DNA of 64,000 nucleotides from NCBI GenBank assembly GCA_001430745.1, contig KQ482003.1:750973-814972 (forward strand), read 5' to 3'. Source of the stretch: Auxenochlorella pyrenoidosa. Lineage: Eukaryota; Chlorophyta; Trebouxiophyceae; Chlorellales; Chlorellaceae. The notes under the pieces are model-generated. The model saw only the letters and a list, made by a program, of their open reading frames with translations, did not search any database and had not been told where the DNA came from. A program made the position numbers and the translations under genes. Every line of letters starts with the position of its first letter. Within the stretch, counting starts at the first letter, position 1. Of the stretch, positions 1-12,200 are shown piece by piece.

Positions 1-1075
1 CTACTCGTTGGCATTGCCGCCCACGATGCGCTCGATCTTCGAAAACTCCCATTCCCTGCAGCCGTGCAGTAACGAAAAATACACGCAGACTAAGAGGAGG
101 TCCCAGATAGACGACGCTGTGCAGAGAGCGCACGCACCCAAGCGAATCAACCCACCACGGTTGCAGGCTGCGCGCAGTGTTTCCAGGGCGCACCTGTTGC
201 ACAGCGGGCAGGCGGAGCGCGTCTTGAGCCAGCGCTGGATGCAGTCCAGGTGGAACACGTGGCCGCAGGTGCCCCAGGCAATGCTCAGGCCAGGGTGGTC
301 GGCATCGCCTGCAGCACGGAAAGGGTGAGCGGGGTGGGGCGGTAAAAGGGCAGGAACCGCGTACAGGGTAGTACACGCAGGCAGCAGGAACGGCACCGCC
401 CACCGCCCCGTTGCTTCTGGACATGCCAGCCTGCGCCCACCTGTGGGGTTGGCCTGGTACTCTATGCTGGGCTCGTACAGGTTGTTGCGGCAGATGGCGC
501 AGGTGTCGGTGCAGATAGCCCAGGACCACCTGTGCAAGGGCGGGAGCCGCGCGTTGCGCAGGACGATGAACGCATTGAAGCACGCAGGCTTTCGTGCATG
601 AGATGCATGAGATGCACTTGCAAGGCATCCGCTCCGCCTGGCTTTGCATGCAGGCCGACCCCATGAAAATGCCCCAGGACGGGCCCCTTCAAGTGCTGCC
701 CGCCTCGCGCCGTGCTCACATGGCCACCGCATTCCACTTCTTGATCTCAAAGCGCTTGCCGGTAGACTTGCCCTTGCCCTTCTTCTCCTCCGGCTGCGGC
801 GCCTGCTGCCCCTCCTCCACCTGCGTCAGTACAGATGGAGGCAGGCACAAGCGCTCCGTCGCAAGCTGGCAGGCCAGTGGCGATAGCGAGTTCCTTCCGC
901 TCCTGCAGCACGCGCCGCGTCTGCTCATGCAGCCATGACTCCGTACAGAGGCCTGCTGGTGCAGAGCAGCGCCTGACCAACGCAATGAGAGACTGGGGCG
1001 ACTCGCGCCTGGAGGCCTCCCGAGCGCTCCCGCTATTCAGCAGCCCCCCCAGCTCACCTCCATAGCGTCCGACAT
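1..1075 (-). CDS. RBX1: RING-box protein RBX1/ROC1-like, cullin-RING ligase RING subunit
   Basis: Five exons (1058-1075, 720-820, 441-529, 194-308, 1-55, read on the minus strand) join in phase to a 125-residue protein, close to the family's ~108. The stop is the first codon of the window. RBX1 docks on cullins and recruits the E2 enzyme in SCF-type ubiquitin ligases and in NEDD8 transfer. An acidic/Lys-rich N-terminus is followed by the cullin-binding strand KRFEIKKWNAVAM (28-40). The RING has C50, C53, C84, H86, H89, C92, C103, C106 and ends CPLCNREWEF. Odd: residues matching human C53, C56, C68 and H82 (third zinc site) are S61, Y64, L77 and D91, and the position of human D97 is Cys. RBX2/SAG is the alternative; WNAVAMWSW resembles it, but REWEF and WLKTR favour RBX1. 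Family assignment is firm; the subtype is less so. Confidence 0.9.
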
Positions 1076-1387
1076 CTTGCGCCGCACCTGCTCGCCCTTG
1101 CCTTTGCTCCCGCTGAGCCTGATCGCCAAGTGTGAGAAATGGAGTTCGAAACAACGACAGGCGGTATTGCAAAGGCGATCAGGCGAAACAAGAATGAATT
1201 GCACGCAGTTGGACGCATGATGGAAGACACCACATGGCAGCGGCAGCAGCGTGGAGCGGGCGTCTTCCCTTGCCTCATGCGGCACGTTGTTCCTCTCTTT
1301 CCCTCAACCACCAAACATGTATTGTGCAGGGTTTGTAGCTTACAGAAGGCGGAAGGCAGCTGCAGGCTATGCACTTGCATGCAAGGC
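1076..1387. other. Short spacer between ThrRS stop and RBX1 start
   Basis: This 312-bp stretch holds the 3' flank of the threonyl-tRNA synthetase gene and the 5' flank of RBX1, which are in tandem on the minus strand. Apart from a minus-strand TGTAA poly(A) signal at 1340-1344 I see no structure or coding potential. Confidence 0.6.
1340..1344 (-). terminator. TGTAA poly(A) signal of ThrRS
   Basis: The plus strand reads TTACA, i.e. TGTAA on the minus strand, about 43 nt beyond the ThrRS stop. TGTAA is the usual green-algal polyadenylation signal, and the distance is typical. Confidence 0.6.
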
Positions 1388-4300
1388 TCACTGCGCCGCC
1401 CCGTCAGCTGCTGCGCCGCCCTCGCCCTTGTGCTCGCCGAACAGGCCCACGCGGCTGCGGGTCTCGCGCTCGCGGCTCATTACCTCGACCACATGCTCCA
1501 GCGGGTGCTGCCCGTGCACCTGCAAGCAAGAGAGTGTTCGCAGGTATGGCAGGTTCGCAGGTGGCGCATGAGGGCTGAGCGCGTGAGCTAGCTCCTTGCT
1601 CATGCTGCCCTTCCCTGCCCATGCTTGCCCGCTCAAAAAGCCATTGCATAGGCGTTTTGGATTCTAACTAACACTTCCGTCTTTTGAACATGCCACATTG
1701 CAGGCCCCCTTACCAGGTGGCCCCCCTGGCAACGCACCTGGTTGTCGCGGGTGCGCACGTTGACGGTGCCCGCCGCCTTCTCCTCCTCGCCCAGCACGAG
1801 GATGTAATTGTACTGTGCTAGCTGCGCCTCGCGCACCTGCAGTCGAGAGGCAGCGCGCATATGCAGACAGGTTGAAGCACTTGCAGAGGTGCCCACTTGG
1901 AGACTGCAGCCATGGGGAGTGCCCCTGACTGCCAGCGAGTGCTAGTAACACTTGAGCGAGGCCCGCTCTGTCATCCCAGGCTGCAGGCCATGCATGCGCA
2001 CACCACCCCAAGCCATGCGCCCACCCACCTTCTTCTGCATCTTGCGGTCCGCCACATCCACGTCCACATGGAAGCCCGCCTTGCGCAGCTGTCGCCGCAC
2101 CGCGTGCGCGTAGTCGTACACGCCCTCTGCGGGCCACGGGTTGAGCGCGTGGCGACCCGGTGTCAGCGAGCAGAAGCATGAACTGCTGATGAACTCGCTG
2201 TGGCACTTTGCAACTTGCACCAAGCCCACTCAGAAAATGAAGACTGCAGCAGGACATGTGAGCTGTGCAAAGAGCCCCCACAGCCATCCATTCGATTGGC
2301 CCTGCCCTGCCCCGCACCTCCGATGGGCACCACCATGCACTGCCGCGGGCTGAGCCACAGCGGCCACTTGCCGCCAAAGTGCTCCGTCAGGATGGCAAAC
2401 ATGCGCTCCGCGCTGCCCAGGATGGCCCTGCGAGGGTTTCAGTGAGGGACAGGAAGAAGATGAAACCAACACAATGCAAGCCATGAAAGGAGCGCAATGC
2501 AGCCCACCACAACCTCGGCACTCGAAAGTGGCTGAGGTGGCCTTGGCCCAACTGCCCTGCGAGCACTTGGTCCCTTCCAGGAGCCCTCGTTTGCCACACA
2601 AGTGAACCCACGGCTTGCACCCAACCCTTCCAGGCTTGGCCTTGGGCGCCCACCTGTGCACGATGACCGGGCGCTGGTAGGAGCCGTCGTCGGCGACGTA
2701 CTCGAGGTTGAAGCGGATGGGCAGCTGGAAGTCGAGCTGCACGGTGGCGCACTGGAACTTGCGGCGCAGCGCATCAAACACCGTGATGTCGATTTTGGGG
2801 CCTGCAACAGGGGGCCAGGTTGGGACGGGTGAGAGGGCAGCTGCTCCGGTGGGACGGGTTCCGTATGAAGGCCTCGCAAACTGCCCCCCCACACTGATCT
2901 CCTGTGCAGCAACTTGGCATGGACAGTCACGTGCCATGGCATGCTGCCTGGTCCAGAAGAAATTCTGATCAGATCTGCTCTCACCGTAGAAGGCGCCATC
3001 GCCGGGGTTCATCTGCAAACAACAAAATAAAAAGGTGCAGAGCTTACTTGGGGCAGGCTTCGCGAAATTGCTAACATCACTCCATGCCGACGGTCCACTC
3101 TGCACAACTCGCTGTCCGCATGCGCTCACCTCCCATTCGCGGCCGGTGGCGTTCAGCGCCTCCTCCAGCGCTGCCTCGGCCTCGTTCCACACCTGCAACA
3201 CTGGGCCGGCCAGTTGTCGGCTATGCCTTTTACCCTCCCTGTGCCACCGCACGGCCCGGCCTGCATGCTCAGTCCATGCCTGCCACGCAATGCACGCCCC
3301 TTTTGAACAAGCATGGAACTATTGGTCGACCCTGGAAACTGCTGTTCCCTGCACTGCAGGCCGCCCCCAGGCAGGCGCCCTCGCCTCGAGCTCGCCCAGG
3401 TAGCCCTCTGGCCGGGTGGACAGCGCCATCTTGTAGTCCAGGCCAAACACGTCGTACACCTCGCCCATCATCTTCAGGTAGGCCATGATCTCCTCCTTCA
3501 CCTGGTCGCGCCTGCGACAGGGGCGCCACATAGCAGCAGAGGGGCAGCAGAACGTTTGAGGCACAGCACGTTTTGTTGCTCACTCTGCCTCAGCTTGCCT
3601 GCAGCAGAGGTTTGGCAGAGCAACGGCTGGCCACACTGCTCCTGTTGCCACTGCCGCACACATGCTGCACACCAGGGAGCACAGCGCGCACCCACCGGCA
3701 GAAGATGTGCGCGTCGTCCTGCTGGAAGCGGCGCACGCGGGTCAGCCCCTGCAGCGCGCCGCTGAACTCGTTGCGGTGCAGCACGCCAAAGTCGGCCAGC
3801 CGCAGCGGCAGCTCGCGGTAGCTGCGGTTGCGGTTGCCGAACATGAGGCAGTGGCCTGCGGGGCCGCGCGGGGCGTGGGCTGGGCACGCGGTGAGTGTGC
3901 CATGGAGGCTCCATGCACTGGGCAGCTGAGGGCAGCAGCCAATGAGGCTTGGGTGCCTTGCTGCCAACCAAGGTAGCGGCGCCTGGCTAAGATTGCTGGC
4001 GCATGCCTCGCTGTCGCACCTGGGCAGTTCATGGGCTTGAGGCCAAACTCCGCCTTCTCCACTTGGAAGGAGAACATGTTCTCCCTGCAGGAGGAGATGG
4101 TGCGATGGAAGAGTGCCAGGTAAGCGGAGGGGGTCAATGCTAAGGGTGCCCAGCAAACAGTGCTGCAGGCCAGGCTCAGCGCGCGCACCGGTAGTGGTCG
4201 GCGTGGCCCGAGGTCTTCCAGAGGTCGAAGTTGTAGATGTTGGGAGTCATCACCTCCTCATAGTCAAACTGCGGCAGCAGATCAGACAGGACGTCCATGT

Positions 4301-6742
4301 GAGAAAATTAGGGATGGAGGCAGGTGCAAGGGAGCGCCGCAGAGCTGCTCGATGCAGTGCAACCATCCCTTCGACTAGCAGAGCTGTCTAGCGGAAGGGC
4401 CAGCGCGCAAGTGCGTGGCAACCCCCTCAGCGCCGCCGCTGGCCTCACCTCCCAGTACTTCTCGCGGATGAACTCCACCATGGCGTTGTAGATGCGGGCG
4501 CCGTGGGGCAGGAAGAAGCAGGAGCCGGGGGACAGCGGGTGGAAGAAGAAGAGCTCCTGCGGGCGCGCAGCGGCGTGGGCAGGTAGTGAGGGTGCTGCAA
4601 GCTGTGGTGAGCCATTGCAGCTCTTAGCGTGCGGTGTCAGCCTGCAAGCGCCACAAACAACAGCGGCGCCCTCTGCAGTTCCTACTTGTCCGCTCCTCCG
4701 CACCTGTTTCCTCGCCTTCATTGACGGCATGAAGCGCGTCTGGCAGCTGCGTCTGGCAAACCTCCCCGGCCCCATCTGCTGCCCCTGGCACACACACACA
4801 CACCCGCCGCACCTGCTGCGTGCCGACGTTGCGGTGGTCGCGCTTCTTGGCCTCCTCCATGCGGTGCTGGTAGTCCTTGAGCTCCTTGTCGTCGGGGAAG
4901 GTGATGGCGTACACGCGCTGCAGCCGGGCGGAGGGCCCACCAAGCAGGGCAGGGAGCACATGAGGAGGCCGGGAGCCAGGCAAGCATGCAGAGGAGCGAC
5001 CGACGTGCAGGCGGAAGCAGGCGCTGTGCCACCACAAGCGTGCACCAGAGAAAGCGGGCGCATGCACGCAAACCCATGCTCCACTGCGCGTTGGCACGTC
5101 CCCAACCATACCTGCAGGGGCTCGCGGTTCACGTCGGCGCGCCAGAAGGCGCGGGACATGGAGTTGACGCCCACCGCCTTGAGCAGGCCGGTGTTGGGCA
5201 CGTGGGGGCCGTGGCACAGGTCCACCATGGGGCCGCAGCGGTAGCAGGAGATGACCGCGTCGGCGGGCAGCTCGCTGATGATCTCCACCTGGGGGCCAGG
5301 AAGTGCAAGGGAGGGCAGTGTAAGCAAGGATCCGGGACAAAAGGGTGCCCAGAAATGCGGCGTGGCAGGGCACTCGAGAGCCTGCACAGCGAGATGCACA
5401 GGGTGCGCCTTGCTGCCATGCCATGGGTGTACCGACCGCCGAGGGGATTGCCACCGACGGCCCCCCGCACCTTGAACTTGTTCTCCTGGAACATGGACAG
5501 CGCCTCCTCCCGCGACACCTCGATGCGCTCAAAGGACTGCTTCTCCTTGACGGCCTGCAGGGGGTCCGGGGAGCAGGGGGGCCAACTATGACTGAAGAAA
5601 CTTGGTGCATCTTTACATTGGATAAGGGCCTGCCTGCATGGCGCCCCTTCCCTCTCGACAGTGCCCATCATTCAGCAGGACATCAAGGGTGTCTCGACTC
5701 GCAGGCCACGCTCAGGCCGCGTGCCCCCACCTGCTGCATGCGCTTGGTGATCACCGCCTTCTCCACGTCGTTCAGCGTGCGGTCCCCCAGGTAGCAGTCG
5801 TAGTAGAAGCCCTCCTCCAGGGCGGGGCCGATGGTCAGGTCGGCGCCGTACTCCAGCTCCAGTGCCTGCCCCAGCACGTGTGCCGACGAGTGCCAGAAGG
5901 TCTGCACCGCACAGCAGGGCGCAGGAGGTTGGGTGCACGCAGGCGAGCGAGGGCACACGTGGCTTGACCTGCGCGCACAACAGCAGCTTTGCTGATAGGC
6001 AGCTATCGGTAGCGACCAGGTCGATGATTGCACCTGGCTGACGACCAACGACTGCACATGCAATCGCTGCCCGCCCTGGCTGCGCCCGCTCCACTGCTCT
6101 CCCCAGCCAAGCACCCACCTCCTTGCCCTCTGGGTCGTCAAACGACAGCAGCTGCAGCGCGCAGTCCCCCTCCAGCGGGCGGGTCAGGTCCCACACGGCG
6201 CCGTCCACCTTGGACACCACCACCTTCTTGGCCAGGCCCTTGGAGATGGCATTGGCAATGTCCATGGGGGTCGTCACGCCCTTCACGCCCGCCTTCTCTG
6301 CAGAGCAGGAGCAGACGGCGCATGCATGGGCGGAATGTCGGGGGCGCATCATGCTGGCATGCTGGCCATACTGTAGGCCCAGGCTCGCCCGGGCTGATGG
6401 CAATGAAATGCAAGGTGTGACCTGCTGCAAGTCCGTGGTTGCTGCGAGGACTGGGTGGCAGCGGCGGCAGCGGCGGTGCAAGGCGCAGGGCACCGGCCAT
6501 GCTGGGACCCGGATCTGCCTTATGCCATGCCTCAGGCGCCACTCACCAGCGCCGTCGGGCAGGATGACCTTGATAGGCACGTTCTCGGCAGCGGCCTTGG
6601 CCTTGGCCTCCTCCGCCCGCGCCTTGTACTGGCTGAATAGCTCCACGCGCCGTTTGTAATACTCCTGGTGCGCCTTCTTGGCCTCCTCGTGCTGCTCCTG
6701 CAGCGAGAGGGCCTGCACGGCCGCCTCCGCCGCTGCAGCCAT
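1388..6742 (-). CDS. TARS: Threonyl-tRNA synthetase
   Basis: About 18 exons give a full-length class II synthetase that charges tRNA-Thr. Order: a Lys/Glu/Ala-rich helical leader from MAAAAEAAV; a TGS domain ending [11 protein letters not shown]; the editing domain with its [12 protein letters not shown] motif (near 5890); [19 protein letters not shown] second half (5290-5110); the catalytic core with MNCPG (zinc Cys), [11 protein letters not shown] (zinc His), motif 2 [12 protein letters not shown] and [14 protein letters not shown] (third zinc His, motif 3); and the anticodon-binding domain ending in [12 protein letters not shown]. The start is the ATG at 6742; an in-frame TTG upstream is not credible in a eukaryote. 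The short leader looks cytosolic, though dual targeting cannot be excluded. It is divergent from the gene at 6915, with 172 bp between start codons. Confidence 0.95.
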
Positions 6743-6914
6743 GATGTTCAAGCAGAATTAGCGCCTGTGGTGCCACAGATCAATGCGGGAGCACAAGGGA
6801 GTGCAGCTGTGATGGACTTCTCACGCAGCATGCGGGACAAGCTCGCTTGTTGGGGCGCCTCCCCCGGCATTGCTTTGAGAGCGCCAGATCTGTTCATCGG
6901 CAAGCCCAATCGCA
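6743..6914. promoter_or_regulatory. Bidirectional upstream region, ThrRS / plastid-type protein
   Basis: The 172 bp between two divergent ATGs must hold both 5' UTRs and probably a shared promoter. I see no TATA box that I would call. The role is inferred from gene layout only. Confidence 0.4.
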
Positions 6915-8372
6915 ATGCATTCCGCTTCTCTGCGCCCCTCGCTCGCTGCCCCACCTGCCGCAGCTGCCCCAGCGGCTAGACGGCAGCTGGCGGTGCTCGC
7001 AGCAGCCTCCGGACCACGACAGGCAATTCCCAGCGCGCCGCTGCAGCCACCGGCAGAGGGCGGCTTCAGGTGCGCCCTTGCAGCTGCTGCCCAGCAGTTT
7101 GCTGATGCTTAGGGCGCTCGTGGAGGCGCACAAAGCTGCGATACGCCAACACAACCGCCCTCCGACAGCCCAGGCTCTGCTGCCGCCACCCGCCCGCCTC
7201 GACTTGCTGGCACTAGGGGAGGTATGGTCCACCAAGAGCTCGCCCTTCTTTCATTTCCCTTCTGCGCAGGGTGACTGCACCGCAGGCAGCAGTTGCAGCG
7301 GCAGCACTGGCGGCAGCAGCAGCGCTGGCATGGCGGCGGCTGAGCAGCAGCAGGGCAAGCTCTGCTGCTCCGCAGGAGTACACAGGCATGATCGGCCTCG
7401 TTCGGCCTGCGCAGGTGGGCCTGATGTGGGCATCACATAAAGGTCTGCATTGGCAGGAGCCTTGGCACACGGCGTGTGGCTTGCATGTTTGCTCTATTAT
7501 GGTCTTGTCCAAAATCAACCACTGCTGAACCATGCAGGACGTTTCTCCCACACTGCCTGTTCCTGGCAATCTCAGCTCAAACACTTGGGGTGTGTGGCAT
7601 GCTTGCTGCAGAGCATGGAGGCCTCCGTGGAGCTTGACCCGGAGTACAAGATGGCGCTGGCACGCACGCGGCAAGCCACCGCCATCCACCGAGCCATTGG
7701 CTTCCTCAACACGGGGTCGCGGGCGCGGTGAGCGGGGCAAGGCAGGCTACCCAGCTTGCTTTCCAAGCCTGGTCGCATCACCAGGGCAGGAAACTGCAAG
7801 CTGTTCAAGGGGTGCCCGAATGGCTGCAGGCTTGCCTGCAGGCCTCCCTGCATCCTTCACTACAGCTTCGCTTAAATATGCTTGTTCGGGTGTGTGCTGA
7901 TGGCGTCCGTTGCCACATGCCCGCCCTGCAGGGCGCACGTGGAGGTACGGCGGGCGCTGCACCAGAACAGCCTCTGCCGCGCCCCGCTGCTCAACACGGG
8001 GCACTCCAAGGCTGAGCTGGCAGAGCTGTACCGCCTGCACCTGCAGCAGTCGGAGGTGCCTGCAGACTTTGGCACGCTGCTGCAGCTGCGGTGAGGGAAT
8101 GAGTCGGCATGGGAGGAAGGTTTGCTGCCTGCACCATGCTGAGAACCACCCTGCTTCCGTATGCCGCGTTGACACCGCTCTGCTTGCCTCCCAGGAACTG
8201 GGAGCAGAAACCGATGGTCGGGCTGCATGAATGTGCACATGCCGATCTTGTTCGCCTTCCTGACTGGTTGTCATCTCCTTCTTCCTGCTGCAGCGCGTTG
8301 CTGGACCTGGATTTCGAGGACGCCGAGCGGATAGAGCGCGAGGTGGCAGAGCAGAGTGCCTTCTCTATTTGA
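6915..8372 (+). CDS. Predicted plastid membrane protein of unknown function
   Basis: Five exons (6915-7068, 7270-7414, 7612-7727, 7932-8090, 8294-8372) keep frame through all four junctions and give about 217 residues. The first 50 residues are rich in Ala, Ser, Pro and Arg with almost no acids, as in chloroplast transit peptides. A hydrophobic Ala/Leu stretch follows (about residues 54-73, ending LAWRR), a likely membrane helix. The rest is soluble and helical: YKMALARTRQATAIHRAIG, then AELAELYRLHLQQ, and a C-terminus DFEDAERIEREVAEQSAFSI. I do not recognise the family. A TGTAA signal sits 35 nt past the stop. The model is well supported by phase; the function is unknown. Confidence 0.65.
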
Positions 8373-9205
8373 GCAATCTGCTGCCATGTACAACAACAAC
8401 GAGCAATGTAAATGCACCCGAGAATCGGACAATCGGCACTCTGCAAGGACTAGGAAGGGTGGAGGTGGCGGTAAAGAACGGACGTCTGGGTGGCGGCGGC
8501 AGGAACCTGCATGGGACACTGAACAACTGTAGCCCAACAATTGTAGCCAGAAAATGCAGTTTCCTAATCAAGCTGCTGTACAGAAACACCTTTCAATGCC
8601 ATGCAGCCCTCACACCCTCATGCGCTCCATTGCCCAGCAATGACATCACTGCTTGACTTGTGTAACTTACATCATACACTTCTTCTGTTGGCTGTCTCTC
8701 CTCTGAAGGGGAGGAGCAAGGCAAGCCTGTGGGCGCCTGCTGCCACCTTGCTGCTCGCACCAAAAAAAATGCTTGCCTGCTGTGCTGCCCACTTTGTCAG
8801 TATAGGACAATTGATCCTAAAACCCTGAAACCGTCGATTCAAAAGTTGCAGAATTTGACTCGCAGGATGACATACACCATCAGACCCTGCCCAAATCAGG
8901 ACCCTGTCCCCGCTGCCAGCAGTGCGGCCACGCCCAGTACAAGTGGCATCGCTGAAAAGGTGCCTCGTTGCCTTGCTCTCCCCCGTGCTTCTTCAACCCC
9001 AGTGACATCCACTGAAAGTTTTGCGCCACCAGCCCCCCGTGAACCGCGCAGAGCTCTGGAAGCGCCACCATCGACCGAGTTCGGACGGTTGTGAAAAGCA
9101 CCCGACCTGTATACATAATTGTTACACTACCAAGACCTCATACTATGAGAATTGGAAAGACCGCGACCTGAGCACTCGACTCTGACCTGCCTAGTACACC
9201 TCAAC
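8373..9205. other. Intergenic, 3' flank and upstream of GH3 gene
   Basis: The TGTAA at 8407-8411 ends the upstream gene. The rest, about 800 bp, has lower GC than the genes and short unconvincing ORFs. I see no RNA gene or repeat. Confidence 0.5.
8407..8411 (+). terminator. TGTAA poly(A) signal
   Basis: TGTAA lies 35 nt after the stop of the 6915-8372 gene, the expected place for a green-algal poly(A) signal. Confidence 0.6.
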
Positions 9206-12200
9206 ATGCCGTCGACGACGCCTGTGCTTGTTTGGTTGACGCTGTGCATCCTTGCTCCATTGAGCAATGCAGGTGAGAATGGGGGGGAGGGGGAGGGTGG
9301 GCTGGGCCGGCAATGTCACTGAGAATCTGTACAGCACCGCACACCGTACACGGTACCGCTTGCGCTGCGACAAGCAGCATCACCTTCCTTCGTCCTTCCC
9401 CCTCAGCGCAAACAATATGGAGCAACCCCGCGAATTCTGTCAAGGTCCGCGCAGAGGCGCTGCTTCGAGCCATGTCTCTGGAGCAGAGGGTGAGCGTGCC
9501 CAACTGCGCGCGCAGTATGACGGCACTGGTGTGCAGCATGCCGACAGCGGCCACTCTCTGCTGCTTGCAGGTCTCCCAACTGAGTTCTGAGGCACCCGCT
9601 ATCCCTTCCCTGGGCCTCCCTGCTTTCACCTGGTGCGAGACTGCATGCCTGGAAAGCACCTGCAATTTTCTCCACCTGCGGCCAAAGGCACAACAACAAG
9701 CTACTGGCCTCCTGTCTGCTGGCAGCACCTGCAGGCAAAGCGCTGCCATCTCAGCACTCGCCAATGCTGTTTCAGTTGCCAATCAGCCGAGCAGCCCAGG
9801 CTGTCTGCATGCCAGCTGCAAAATTCCTTTGCATCGCCTTTTGCGTGGTGCTGCCAGAGTGTTCCTCCAAAATTCCCGCATGCATCAAGCGAGCGCTGCA
9901 GGTGGTATGAGTGCCTACATGGCCCCGCCGGCCTGGTGCGATCTGCAAAGTGTGTTGGGCAGAATGCAGCGCTCGCAGTCAAGCAGGGCAGGCATGCGCA
10001 GCAGGCATGTCAAATCGGGTTGATTGTGAGCTGCAATGATGCTTTCAATCTTACGCATGGGCTGCCGCCTAACAGCCAAGGCTGCACCCCATGCACTGCA
10101 GGAAGATGGGGGGCACGCAGCTGCCCATGCCAATAGCCTGGGCAGCGACGTTCAACCCCAGCCTCGTCCAGCGGGCTGCCAGCGAGATAGCAGACGAGAT
10201 GAGAGCGTTTTCAAACTGGGAGATGCGGCAGGGGCGACAGCCTGTCGCAACCAATTGCTATGGGCCGCATGCACATGTGGTCAGGGACCCGCGCTGGGGC
10301 CGGCTGGCAGAGACGTGGGGCGAAGGTGAGGCTGGGAGTGCGGCGCTACGAGGAGAGCCATGTGCAAGATGCGAGCTGCAGCTGCACCTGTGGCAGCTGC
10401 CACAGGTGCATGCATACAAGTGCCAGTGGCCGCAGTCTTCCCCCCTTCATGAATGACATTCAGCAAGTTGTGTTGCTGCTGCCCGATGGGCACTAGCAGA
10501 GTGCCCCGACTGTGCGTGTTTGCTTGTTTGGGCATAATGTCTGTCTAACTGCAACCGCCTTGCAGCATTTTTGCATGCCTGCAGACCCTCGTCTGGCTTC
10601 GGACCTGGCGCTTGCATTTGTGCGGGGTCTACAAGGCGGTGACGGGAACTCACCCTATGTCAAAGTGGCTGCAACCTGCAAGGCAAGCCTACAACTCGCA
10701 GTCAGCGAGCAACCGACGTGGCAGGGGTTTGCCACATCATTGACGAAGCTAGCTCACATCAGTGCCACAGCTAGCCCATCTGGCAGTGCTTTATTCTCTC
10801 AGTTCTCACTCCGCTGCAGCACTTTATTGGGAACGACCTTGAGAACTGGAAAGGCACTACTCGCTGGACCATAAGCACCGAGTATAACGCCCGGGATATG
10901 CGCGATACCTTCCTCCCCCCATTTGAAGCATGTGTTGCCGCTAACGCGGCATCGTTCATGTGCAGCTACAATGCAGGCAAGCCAGATGCCAACTAGCACA
11001 TAAAGCTGTATGCCATGGCATTGCACGCTGCTTGCATGCCAAACTTGAATGGCGTCCCTACAGCAATGGTGGATGCTTTGCAGTCAATGGCACGCCGATG
11101 TGCGCCAACAAGGGGATGTTGCAAGATATCCTGCGGGACCGCCTTGGCTACCGGGGCCTCGTAGTGACAGACTGCAACGCGCTCGAATGGATGGCGACGG
11201 CTCCGCCGGCATCTCGAGGCTATGCCCAAAGCTTGCGCAACGCTTCTGCGCTGGCGCTGGCAGCAGGGACAGACATGACCTGCAAAGCACCAGGCGTAAT
11301 GCCTTTAAACTACACAGAACTGAGAGAGGACCTGCCAGCAGACGTTGTTGAGCGTGCAACCCGCCATGTGCTGCAGTTGCGGATCAGGCGAGCTCGCTCC
11401 GGCACAGCAGATGCACCCCAATGCTTGCGCCTGTCATCATTGGCCTGCAGGCGTCCCTTTGCCACCATCATATGCCGTGGCGAACCCTCACCTGCCTCTT
11501 GCTTGTTTGTTCTTCAAGTCTGTCTAACCGCAACGGAGCTTGCGACACAGACTCTCCAGCTTTAGGGCTGCACTCAGATGGCACTGCACCCATGTGCCGC
11601 TTGGTACTTGCAGGATGGGGCACCTGAACTCCCCAGATAATCAGCCCTGGAACCACCTGAAGCCTGCAGAGGTTCATTCCCCGGCGCACATCAACACTGC
11701 GCGTGTGCTGGCAGGGAAAGGGATTGTGCTGCTCAAGAATGCCAAGGTACGGTCACGAAGGTACCAATCACAATGGCAAGCTCAACTGGGCGCGAATGTT
11801 GGGCTGCCAGGGGGGATGTTGGCAGGCCAGGCAGGCTGCCATGACACCACCGGCCATCTTGACGCTGCATGACGCCATCCCCCGTTGTTGTGCACTCAGG
11901 GCACGCTGCCATTTAAGGCGGCATCACTGCGGAGGGTCGGGCTGTTTGGGCCGTTTGCTGCCGACCCCCTCGCCATCTTGGGAAATTATTTCACTTCTCC
12001 TCCGGGAGGTGCCACCACATTCGTCGCCGCCATGCAAGCAGCCCTCGGCCCAGGGGTGGCTACCACTTTTGATCACAGCACTGCTACTCACTGCACCCAA
12101 CGCAACATCGATGCTGATGTGGCCCGATGCCAGGCAAGGCCAGGGCAGGCCAATGCAAAAGCACAGAGCAGGATTAGCCGCTGCACTCACATGTATGCTG

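Noticed and set aside
594..616. Short GCATGAGAT repeat
   Set aside because: Two units only, within an RBX1 intron; too small to mean anything.
1..1075. APC11 instead of RBX1
   Set aside because: The spacing, KRFEIKKWNAV and the CPLCNREWEF end fit RBX1; APC11 has a longer loop before its last Cys pair.
6743..6751. Upstream TTG as ThrRS start
   Set aside because: Non-ATG starts are not expected here and an ATG follows at 6742.
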